From Verrucomicrobiota bacterium (GTDB taxonomy: Bacteria > Verrucomicrobiota > Verrucomicrobiia > Limisphaerales > JACPZS01), in the NCBI GenBank assembly GCA_016195385.1, contig JACPZS010000100.1, positions 1-64,000 on the forward strand: DNA of 64,000 nucleotides, read 5' to 3'. The notes under the pieces are model-generated. The model was not told the DNA's origin, made no database searches, and worked only from the letters and a program-made list of their open reading frames with translations. The translations under genes and the position numbers were made by a program. This document shows positions 29,001 to 37,009 of the stretch, one piece after another (positions within the stretch are counted from its first letter, which is position 1; each line of letters opens with the position of its first letter).

Positions 29001-29109
29001 GCAGCGGTGGCAACTCCGCCGAATTCGCGACCGTCACCGGCAGCGCGCCGGCGAGCAGCGCCACCGCGATCAGAAAATTTGAAAAACCGGCGAGAGTGTT
29101 CCTTTTCAT
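26015..29109 (-). pseudogene. Calx-beta/Ig-like repeat secreted protein, split by a frameshift near 28.9 kb and an in-frame TAG at 26849-26851
   Basis: Signal peptide MKRNTLAGFSNFLIAVALLAGALPVTVANS starts at 29109 in one frame; body 26849-28870 in another; downstream ORF resumes at 26848 in the same frame as the body directly after the amber codon. Confidence 0.75.
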
Positions 29110-29356
29110 GGCATCACAAATTTTGAAGATTGACTGACTCACTGACATCACTGACCGAATCACGCGTCCATGCTCGCCCACAGGGCAAGCGGAGGGAACG
29201 CGACTGAGATTTCGGCGTCGGTGATTGCATTCGTGCTTTTGTTCGGCGCTAAAGTAGCGCAACCGCGCCGCATTGCAAATTGCCGGAGTCGTGATCGCAG
29301 TTGAACTTTTCCGGAATCATGTAAACAATGCCCGCGTTGCAAATTTCGATTCGCGC

Positions 29357-30598
29357 ATGAAAACAACTGCCTTCTTCGTGAGCATCCTGTTCGCCGGCCT
29401 GCTCTGCGCCGCCGCCAATGAATCAGGATTGATCATCAATCGTCCGGCTACTCCGGCCGCCAAGCCACCGCCGGGCGTCGAGGCCGCGCAGGCGCTTTCG
29501 ACCATCACCGGTGTCGCGATTTCGCCGCTCGCGGGCATGGGCGCCGTCGGCGCCTGGAAATACTTCAAGGCAGCGCCCGAACGCCGAACGCGGCTCGCGT
29601 GGTACGCGCAGCCGTACTTCTGGCTGCCGGCGTTGATCGTTGTCGTGCTGGTCGGGTTGAAAGACATCCTTGGCACCGCCGCGCCGCCGGGTTTGAAAAA
29701 GCCGTTCGATGTGGCCGAAGTTATCGAAAATAAATTGAGCGGACTGGTCGCCGCCGGAGCCTTCGTTCCGCTTGTGGCGTCAATTTTTTCGCGCCACGAC
29801 GACGCGGCCAATTTTGGCGGCAGCGCGCTCGCCGCGTTCGGCCTCCACAACGCAGGGCTGGCGATGATCGATCTACCGGCGGTGGGCAACGTGCTGCTGA
29901 TGCCGTTCGCCATCGCGTCGTTCGGCCTCGTCTGGCTGGTGTCGCACACGATTCACATCCTGATTTTGATCAGCCCGTTCGGAGCGGTGGACGCCGCGCT
30001 GAAAGCATTCCGGACGTTTCTCGTTGGCGCGCTCACCGTGACGTCATTCACGAATCCCTATCTCGGCGCGGTCATGTCGCTGGTCATCATCGCGCTCGCG
30101 TATTTTCTGGCCGGGTGGTCGTTCCGTTGGATGGTTTTTGGCTCCGTGTTTACGTGGGATTTTTTCACCGGCAGCCGGCATCGTTTCGCGCCGACGACGA
30201 ACAACGCCTGGATGTTTTCCGCGCTCAAGTTCGACCAGACGCCCGTGCGCACTTACGGAAAATTGTCGCGCGATGAAGCCGGCCAGCTTCGTTTTCAATA
30301 TCGCCCCTGGCTCGTCGCGCCGCGGCGCAGCGTCGCCCTGCCTGCCGTCGAACCATCAGTCGGGCGCGGTCTGCTCCACTCCGAAATCGTGTCAGCCGAA
30401 CGAGCCGATGCGCCGCAGCGAACGCTGTTCCTCCTCCCGCCGCGCTACCGCAATCACGAAGCCGAACTCGCGAGCCTCTTCGCTTTGGAAGGTGTGTGCG
30501 ACATCGGCCTGCGCAAAGGATTCAAAGCAATCTGGCGCTGGTGCGCCGGAATTTTCGGTGTTCGTCCGAAAGCGCATTCGCTGAGTGCGGGTACGTAA
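29357..30598 (+). CDS. Hypothetical membrane protein
   Basis: MKTTAFFVSILFAGLLCAAANESG signal; multiple TM stretches. Confidence 0.65.
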   Translation: MKTTAFFVSILFAGLLCAAANESGLIINRPATPAAKPPPGVEAAQALSTITGVAISPLAGMGAVGAWKYFKAAPERRTRLAWYAQPYFWLPALIVVVLVGLKDILGTAAPPGLKKPFDVAEVIENKLSGLVAAGAFVPLVASIFSRHDDAANFGGSALAAFGLHNAGLAMIDLPAVGNVLLMPFAIASFGLVWLVSHTIHILILISPFGAVDAALKAFRTFLVGALTVTSFTNPYLGAVMSLVIIALAYFLAGWSFRWMVFGSVFTWDFFTGSRHRFAPTTNNAWMFSALKFDQTPVRTYGKLSRDEAGQLRFQYRPWLVAPRRSVALPAVEPSVGRGLLHSEIVSAERADAPQRTLFLLPPRYRNHEAELASLFALEGVCDIGLRKGFKAIWRWCAGIFGVRPKAHSLSAGT

Positions 30599-30621
30599 TC
30601 TGTTAGGCCGCACTACGCCCT

Positions 30622-30981
30622 GTGCCATATTTCATCATCCTACCAGCCTATGTTGCGCTCCTGCTATTCCTCATCATTGCAGCGGTCGTCACGCGCTGCG
30701 TTGCGAGGTGGCGCGCGGCTAGCGGCTACATCGTTGGCGGCACAGTCGGCACTTTGCCCGGCTTCATCATCGCCAACGTCATCGTTACGCTGGCGGGCAT
30801 CTTGCCTGTCTTGGTCACACAGAAGATTTCACCGCCGCAGTGGTTGCAGCAGGTCGTTGCCATCATCGTCGGGTTCATTCTCATTCTCGGGCCGTTCGTC
30901 GCCTCAGCCATTGGCGTCGTCCTCGGATTCGCAGCCGGGGCGTTCTTTGTCCTCAAGCGACGGAGGAGACGTGCGGCCTAA
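30622..30981 (+). CDS. Cassette 1 ORF: small membrane protein
   Basis: 119 aa, GTG start 20 nt after the start of the R' box; several TM segments; stop codon lies inside the attC R'' box. Confidence 0.65.
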   Translation: MPYFIILPAYVALLLFLIIAAVVTRCVARWRAASGYIVGGTVGTLPGFIIANVIVTLAGILPVLVTQKISPPQWLQQVVAIIVGFILILGPFVASAIGVVLGFAAGAFFVLKRRRRRAA

Positions 30982-31068
30982 CCATGCGCTGCAGCGAACC
31001 CGGCCATCGCGTCCAGGTTGCAAGCGAACGCCCTCGTGGGCCGGGTCGCTGAGCTTGGGTCGTTAGGC
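30976..31068 (+). repeat. attC recombination site
   Basis: R'' GCCTAAC / R' GTTAGGC (7-bp complementary); L'' CAGCGAACCCGGCC / L' GGCCGGGTCGCTG pair over 13 bp with a single bulged A. Confidence 0.85.
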
Positions 31069-31080
31069 GACTTCGCGCGT

Positions 31081-31323
31081 ATGTCAGACACCTCGGATCA
31101 TTTCACTGTGAAGCTTGGCAAGCTAGCGCGGACGATTGATTACGACGACCCACACGGCCATATCCTTTTCACGTTTGACGCTGGATCGAAAGGCAACACG
31201 TCACTCTGTTTGGAGCATCACGCTCCGCAGACTTCGCGCACTCCGCGTTACGCCATCGCCTTTGAGCGCGCGAAGCAGTATTTGGAGTCATGCGGATACG
31301 AGGTTGAGATTTATGGTGAGTAG
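31081..31323 (+). CDS. Cassette 2 ORF: 80-aa hypothetical protein
   Basis: MSDTSDHFTVKLGKLARTIDYDDPHGHILFTFDAGSKGNTSLCLEHH...; begins 19 nt after start of R'. Confidence 0.6.
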   Translation: MSDTSDHFTVKLGKLARTIDYDDPHGHILFTFDAGSKGNTSLCLEHHAPQTSRTPRYAIAFERAKQYLESCGYEVEIYGE

Positions 31324-31335
31324 TCACGACAAGTC

Positions 31336-31429
31336 ACTTAACCATGCGCTGTTACCTAACCCGGCCATCGCGCTCCGGTTGCAAACGAACGCCCTCGTGG
31401 GCAGGGTCGTCGAGCTTGAGTCGTTCGAC
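31336..31429 (+). repeat. Second attC-like site (degenerate)
   Basis: R'' ACTTAAC; core CATGCGCT...CCCGGCCATCGCG..GGTTGCAA.CGAACGCCCTCGTGGGC..GGGTCG shared with attC1; 3' boundary GTTCGAC deviates from GTTRRRY. Confidence 0.65.
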
Positions 31430-31641
31430 CAGGCGCGAAAGCGAGCACGCCTTCAATTTCCGCATCCGCCTGAGCGACTTCCATCAAAAAGCTCGGAGCA
31501 GTTCATTTGAATCGGTCTTGTTCTTTTGTTCGCTTGAATGAGCGCCACTAAAAACACCGCTTTTTTTCTTGCTGCGCGACAACTTTTCGACAAAGCGGTT
31601 GGAACTTGCGGCCCGCCGCAATTTCTAAGAAAGTCGGCGGC

Positions 31642-31902
31642 ATGAACATCGGTTGGATTTACAAGGATGGCGAAGTGATTGAACTTCCGTCGCTCTCGGC
31701 CGTCATCCACAAAGAGGATACCTGGCACGTCTCCACCTGCCCGGAATTGGGCGTGGCCAGTCAAGGCAAGACCCGCAAGGAAGCGTACGCCATGCTGGCG
31801 GAAGCCGTGGAACTCTGGCTGGAAACCGCCAGCTCCAAAGAGATCAAACGCCGGGTAAAATTGGGCGGCAGCGTTCAGCCCCTCAAATTGGCTCATGCCT
31901 AA
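31642..31902 (+). CDS. hicB: HicB-family antitoxin
   Basis: AVIHKEDTWHVSTCPELGVASQGKTRKEAYAMLAEAVELWLE is the HicB fold signature. Confidence 0.85.
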   Translation: MNIGWIYKDGEVIELPSLSAVIHKEDTWHVSTCPELGVASQGKTRKEAYAMLAEAVELWLETASSKEIKRRVKLGGSVQPLKLAHA

Positions 31903-32119
31903 ACTTCGTCCGCTTTCCGCTGCCGAAGTCGGCCGGCTTCTTGGCAAGCATGGCTTTGCGTTCGTGCATCAACGTGGCAGTCATCTCATCTACCGCAGAC
32001 AGTTGCCGGCGGGCGACAGCGCCACCGTTCCCGTTCCCAACCGGCGCGAAATTCCCGTGGGCACGCTCAAATCCATCATCAGCCTGAGTGGCTTGGACGA
32101 AATGTTGTTCCGCAAGTGA
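31895..32119 (+). CDS. hicA: HicA-family toxin
   Basis: LSAAEVGRLLGKHGFAFVHQRGSHLIYRRQ...VPVPNRREIPVGTLKSIISLSGL. Confidence 0.87.
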   Translation: MPKLRPLSAAEVGRLLGKHGFAFVHQRGSHLIYRRQLPAGDSATVPVPNRREIPVGTLKSIISLSGLDEMLFRK

Positions 32120-32154
32120 AGTCGGAAAAGTTGCGGTGAAACAAATTGCGCGTC

Positions 32155-32316
32155 TCACTTTTCTCCGCGCGGCGTGGGACGGAATTCGTTGAGATCCAAT
32201 TTGCCATTATGCACCACGCGGATGCGTGAGCCGAATTTGCCCTGCGCGTAAAGCAGACTGTCCAGGCGGTAATCTACTTTCTGCGACTCAATGATGGATT
32301 TGATGCGCCGGCCCAT
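32155..32316 (-). pseudogene. 3' remnant of an unidentified gene
   Basis: Open frame TQPITVYLRNISMGRRIKSIIESQKVDYRLDSLLYAQGKFGSRIRVVHNGKLDLNEFRPTPRGEK*; no plausible 5' end. Confidence 0.4.
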
Positions 32317-32338
32317 CGAAATGTTCCGCAGATAAACG

Positions 32339-32900
32339 GTGATCGGTTGCGTGACCGAACCGAGGCGCGGGGCGCAGACACTTTTTTACTGCGGCCCCAT
32401 CAGCACGCACGCGAGCATGACGAATGTAATTCTCGCCCGCGCGCGTGACATCATCGAGCAGCATCCCTTCCCGCGCGCGCCGAAACCCAAGGACATCGCG
32501 CTGTTCATCGCCGGGCACGGCACGGGCAACAACGAAAACTCGCGCGTGGCCATCGAACGCCAGGTGGAACTCATCCGCGCGCGACGAATACGCCGAGGTT
32601 CACGCCGCGTTCATGGAGGAAGACCCGCGCATCGACGAATGCTACCGGCTTGCGCAGGCGAAGCACATCGTCATGGTGCCCTTCTTCATCAGCGACGGCC
32701 TGCATTCCTACGAGGACATCCCGATGCTGCTCGGCGAAACGGAGAAAACCGTGCGCGAGCGGATGCGCTGCGGCCAGCCGACCTGGCGCAACCCGACCGA
32801 GAAGAATGGCAAACTCGTCTGGTACACCGCCAGCATCGGCAGCGAACCCCACATCGCGGAGGTGATTTTGGAACGCGTTGGTGAGATGGCAATTCTGTGA
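32339..32900 (+). pseudogene. Sirohydrochlorin cobaltochelatase (CbiX)-like, 5'-truncated and frameshifted
   Basis: Frame 1 ...KDIALFIAGHGTGNNENSRVAIERQVELIRA; frame 2 RDEYAEVHAAFMEEDPRIDECYRLAQAKHIVMVPFFISDGLHSYEDIPMLLGE. Confidence 0.7.
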
Positions 32901-32943
32901 GATTGAATTTTGCGAACGAAGATTTTTTGCTATCGTTCCGTCG

Positions 32944-34488
32944 ATGAACTTTCCAGGAGTAAGGCCGAGTAAACTGTTTCAACGGCTGCAACTATTGCTC
33001 TTGGCCAGCCTCATGCCGGCACTCGTTCTCGCGCAGCCGCCCGGCCCAAACACTCCACCGACGATTTCCAAGATCGCCGACCAGACCACGCCGGAGAGCA
33101 CGGATACTGCATTAATTCCTTTCACGATTTTTGATCTGGAAACGCCCGCGACCAACTTGATTCTTTCCGCTTCCTCCTCAAATCCGCAGCTTGTGCCGAA
33201 CGAGAATATCTTCATCAGCCAGGGCGGCACCAATCGCTGGATGTTTGCCACTCCCGCCCTCTGCCAAGCTGGCACCGTCAATATCACGGTCACGGTACAA
33301 GACGCCGATGGCGCGACGGCATCACGCTCTTTCAAGCTCGCAGTTACGTTTCTAAACAGCCTTCCAACCATTACCTCCATTACCAACCAAGTAGCCATAG
33401 CCTCCACAACCGTTGGGCCTTTGAGTTTTCAGGTGTTTGGCGTGGCCGGTTGTCCGCTCGGGGGTGCTGGCCTCGTAGTTGATGGTTACTCGTCGAACAC
33501 CAACTTGGTTTTGAATTCCAACATCGTGCTCGGAGGCAGCGGCACAAACCGGACGGTCACAATTACGCCCCTGCCAGACCAAACCGGCCAGACGCTTATC
33601 ACGATTTTCGTCACGGACAAAGATGGAGCCAGCTCCTCCACTCAATTCAACCTCACCGTTATCTCGACTAATCAGCCGCCGAGGATTTCCCTGATTGCAA
33701 ATCAGATTTTGAATGGCAACGGAGCCGGCCTCGTTAATTTCCAAGTGTCAGACGAAGAGACGGCCGTAACCGATTTGGAAGTCATGGCAGCTTCTAGCGA
33801 CTCAAGTCTTATCCCCGAGGCGAGTTTTCAATTCAGTGGTAGTGGCACTAATCGGACTCTGTATTTTGAATCGGCCCTTTGCAAATACGGTGCGTCCATC
33901 GTCACAGTAACAGTTCGAGACACCGGCGGCGCAGTGGCGAGTACGAGTTTCTTCGTTGGGGTTCAAGCCTGCAATGGAACACATACAATTTCGCGAATTG
34001 AGGATCGAATCATCTCCGCGAATACCACTGACGGTCCATTTGTTTTCCGTGTTGGGGCAGCTTGTGGCTGTTCTGGAAAGGAACTGCAATTGAGTGGAGC
34101 TTCATCCAACACAAATCTCGTTCCCAACGAGAACATCCAATTTGCCGGCACCGGCAGCGAACGACGGGCGCTCATCATTCCTGTGCCGGATCAAGTTGGC
34201 GTCGCAAACCTCACATTTACGGTTTCAGATGGCAGTCTGAGTGTATCCACAACATTCAAAGTGACCGTCGTGCCGGCTCCCAGCATCAATATCACCAACC
34301 AGCAGTTCCATTTCACCCAGAGCCTGCCGCCGGGAAACGTCGTCATCGAGGCGTCAACCAATCTCGTCGCTTGGCTGCCGGTCGCGACCAACAGCGTCGC
34401 CGGTGGCGTGTTGAACTTCACCGATGTCAGCGCCTCGAATTTCGTCGCGCGCTTCTATCGTCTCACGTCACCAACCATCACTCCGTAG
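32944..34488 (+). CDS. Secreted Ig/cadherin-like repeat protein
   Basis: Signal peptide; repeated PTIS.I.(D/N)Q....F.V.D..T....L..SSN..LVP..NI...G.GTNR modules. Confidence 0.75.
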   Translation: MNFPGVRPSKLFQRLQLLLLASLMPALVLAQPPGPNTPPTISKIADQTTPESTDTALIPFTIFDLETPATNLILSASSSNPQLVPNENIFISQGGTNRWMFATPALCQAGTVNITVTVQDADGATASRSFKLAVTFLNSLPTITSITNQVAIASTTVGPLSFQVFGVAGCPLGGAGLVVDGYSSNTNLVLNSNIVLGGSGTNRTVTITPLPDQTGQTLITIFVTDKDGASSSTQFNLTVISTNQPPRISLIANQILNGNGAGLVNFQVSDEETAVTDLEVMAASSDSSLIPEASFQFSGSGTNRTLYFESALCKYGASIVTVTVRDTGGAVASTSFFVGVQACNGTHTISRIEDRIISANTTDGPFVFRVGAACGCSGKELQLSGASSNTNLVPNENIQFAGTGSERRALIIPVPDQVGVANLTFTVSDGSLSVSTTFKVTVVPAPSINITNQQFHFTQSLPPGNVVIEASTNLVAWLPVATNSVAGGVLNFTDVSASNFVARFYRLTSPTITP

Positions 34489-34905
34489 ATGAAACTGCGC
34501 CTCCTGCGTTTCGCGTTGTTCGCTTCGGCCATCGCTTGGGGCGTGTCGATTTTCGGCGTCGTGCTGCCGTGGGAGCGCGCGGAAGCTCTGCTTGAAGGTC
34601 TCGGCGCGAGGCCGGTTCCGCACGATCCGATGCTCGATTATTGGCTGCGCATGGCTTCGGGCGCGTTCGCCTTGGTCGGCGCGATTTACCTGCTGCTCGC
34701 GCTCCAACCGCGACGATTTGCGAGCATCATCCCGGCGATGGGCTGGCTCATGTTGGTTGAAGGCGTTTTCCTTTTGGTTCACGGCGTGCGGCTCGGCCTG
34801 CCGCCGTATCCATTTTATTTCGACACGAGTTTTTGTTTTGCCGCCGGTGGTGTTATTGTGGGCTGCGCGAACGCAGCTCCATCGCCAACGAAGTCCAAAT
34901 GTTAA
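34489..34905 (+). CDS. Hypothetical membrane protein
   Basis: MKLRLLRFALFASAIAWGVSIFGVVLPWERAEALLEGLG; TM segments; its 3' end is duplicated at 35462. Confidence 0.65.
   Translation: MKLRLLRFALFASAIAWGVSIFGVVLPWERAEALLEGLGARPVPHDPMLDYWLRMASGAFALVGAIYLLLALQPRRFASIIPAMGWLMLVEGVFLLVHGVRLGLPPYPFYFDTSFCFAAGGVIVGCANAAPSPTKSKC
34831..34892 (+). repeat. Direct repeat copy A (3' end of the 34489 gene)
   Basis: 62 bp, 3 mismatches to 35462-35523; first 41 bp identical. Confidence 0.9.
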
Positions 34906-34990
34906 AATTCCCCATAAACTCGCAGGACTGTGCGAGCGTTGCTTCAAAAGCGAACAGCCAGAGACGAGAGCACTTCATGGCTCGGCCTGG

Positions 34991-35185
34991 TCAATCGCCC
35001 GGTGGAATTGGCACGGAGAGATTACGACAGATGGAACGTGCCAGATGTTTTTTGATTTCGTTGTGCCGAGGGATGGATTCTTTGCGTCCCGTTTGTGGAT
35101 TGCTCCAAATTGAGTGACTGCCGCCTTCGCGCACCGGGACACATCCGTGTTCTTGCAGATGACCGAGCAACGCCCGGCGTTTCAT
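34991..35185 (-). CDS. hicA: HicA-family toxin
   Basis: MKRRALLGHLQEHGCVPVREGGSHSIWSNPQTGRKESIPRHNEIKKHLARSICRNLSV. Confidence 0.87.
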   Translation of the reverse strand: MKRRALLGHLQEHGCVPVREGGSHSIWSNPQTGRKESIPRHNEIKKHLARSICRNLSVPIPPGD

Positions 35186-35400
35186 GTCAGAAGCAGTTCT
35201 GCCGTTTCCGCTTTGGGATCGAGTCGGAAAACTTCTTCGCGTTCCGTTTCCAACATGAGTTTTACAGCTTCGGTGAGATCATGAAGACATTCTTCTTTGG
35301 TCTCCCCTTGACCATTTGCGCCAGGCACTTCGAGGCAGGTCGCCCAAAAACCACCCTCGCCCGGCTCACCGCGATGAACAATGGCTGTAAATTTTTTCAT
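35182..35400 (-). CDS. hicB: HicB-family antitoxin
   Basis: MKKFTAIVHRGEPGEGGFWATCLEVPGANGQGETKEECLHDLTEAVKLMLE; overlaps hicA start by 4 bp. Confidence 0.87.
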   Translation of the reverse strand: MKKFTAIVHRGEPGEGGFWATCLEVPGANGQGETKEECLHDLTEAVKLMLETEREEVFRLDPKAETAELLLT

Positions 35401-35461
35401 GCAGATGTTCATACTCATTCCCGCTGGGAAAGTGAATTGTTTTCGGAAGCCAGGATGCCTG

Positions 35462-35523
35462 TTTTGTTTTGCCGCCGGTGGTGTTATTGTGGGCTGCGCG
35501 AATGCAACTCAATCGCCAACGAA
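35462..35523 (+). repeat. Direct repeat copy B
   Basis: TTTTGTTTTGCCGCCGGTGGTGTTATTGTGGGCTGCGCGAATGCAACTCAATCGCCAACGAA, near-copy of 34831-34892. Confidence 0.9.
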
Positions 35524-35539
35524 ACCAGAATAAATTTTT

Positions 35540-37008
35540 ATGCCTTCTCCCAAACTGAGCACACCGCCGTCGCCCGAAGAACTCCAGCGCAAGCTCCAGG
35601 AATTCTTGAGCGCACAGTTTCCCAACGCGCATATCGCCGCCACAACGACGGAAACAAGCGGCGAACCCGAAGCGCCGGCGAGCGAATCCAAACCGGTCGA
35701 ATTCGCGTTCAACTACAAGCCGCGCGACGTGACGGCGCACCTCGACCGTTTCGTGATCCAGCAGGACGAGGCGAAGAAAGTTTTGAGCGTCGCGCTGTGC
35801 GATCACGATCACCACGTCCGGCTCGCGCTCGCGGGCCACGAGTCGCCGAATTACGCGAAGCAAAACATCATCCTCGTCGGCCCCACCGGCGTCGGCAAAA
35901 CGTACCTCATCCGCTGCGTGGCGGACTTGATCGGCGTACCGTTCGTGACGAGCATGGCATCATTTACATCGACGAGATCGACAAGATCGCCGCGGCGAGC
36001 AACGTGTCTGGCCGCGACGTGAGCGGGCGCGGCGTGCAGACAAACCTGCTCAAGCTCATGGAAGAAACCGAAGTGCCGGCGCGCTCGACGAATGACATCG
36101 CTGGACAAATCCAGGCGATGATGGAGATGCAGCGCGGCGGCAAGAAATCGCCCGCGACGATCAACACGAAACACATTCTCTTCGTCGTCAGTGGCGCATT
36201 CGACGGACTGGAAAAAATCGTCCGCCGGCGGATGCGCGAGGCGACGATTGGTTTTTCGGCGACGGAACGCGCGTTGGAGAATGCCGAGAAGTGGCTCGAC
36301 CAGGCGCAGACGCGGGACTTCATCGACTTCGGTTTCGAGCCTGAGTTCATCGGTCGCCTGCCCGTGCGCGTCGTTTGCCAGGCGCTCGCGGTGGACGACT
36401 TGTTTCATATTCTCAAAACTTCCGAGGGCAGCATCATCCGGCAATACGAACAGGACTTCGCGGCGTACGGCATCGAAGTGCTCTTTCGCGACGAAGGCTT
36501 GCGGCGCATCGCCGAACTGGCGGGCCAGGAAAAAACCGGCGCGCGTGGCTTGATGACGGTTTGCGAAAAAGTGTTTCGCGAATTCAAATTCGAGCTGCCC
36601 TCGACGCTCGTGAAGCGCTTCATCGTGTCGCGCGAACTCGTCAACGATCCCGCGAGCGCGCTGAAGGAACTGCTGGCCGAGCACGCGAACCAGGAACGCG
36701 AAGTCGCGCGCCAGCTCGTGCATGAATTCGCGCGGCGCTTCCACGAAACGCACGGACTGAAAATGCGTTTCACCGACGAAGCTGCCGACACGCTGGTGTC
36801 GCAGGCGCTGCGCGAAGGCAAATCAGTGCGCGATTTGTGCGCCGCGAAGTTCAAGGATTATCAGTTCGGATTGCGACTCATTTCACAGAACACCTCCCAA
36901 ACGGAGTTCGTGCTCGATCGCGACGCTGCCGAAACGCCGGACAAAGTCTTGAGCGATTGGGTCGTGGCCAGTTATCGCCAAAGCGGCAAAAACGCGGAGA
37001 TGAAGTAA
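35540..37008 (+). pseudogene. ClpX-like AAA+ ATPase without Zn finger, with internal deletion plus frameshift near 35945-35955
   Basis: Frame 1 ends ...QNIILVGPTGVGKTYLIRCVADLIGVPFV; other frame resumes EHGIIYIDEIDKIAAASNVSGRDVSGRGVQTNLLKLMEE... to RQSGKNAEMK*; the pore-loop (GYVG) segment is missing. Confidence 0.8.
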
Positions 37009-37009
37009 A

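Larger units (their letters stand above)
30602..31429 (+). mobile_element. Two-cassette integron-like array (CALIN-like)
   Basis: GTTAGGC at 30602 and 31062; attC 30976-31068; second attC-like 31336-31429; one small ORF per cassette, same direction; no integrase in window. Confidence 0.82.

Noticed and set aside
31136-31541. ORFs 31136-31510 and 31344-31541 with NHALLPNPAIALRLQTNALVGR / MRCYLTRPSRSGCKRTPSWAGS
   Set aside because: These are translations of the attC repeat rather than proteins.
35095-35540. N-terminal part of the 637-aa ORF 35095-37008
   Set aside because: Frame runs antisense through hicB and out of frame through clpX; only the portion after ~35950 is genuine ClpX-like coding.
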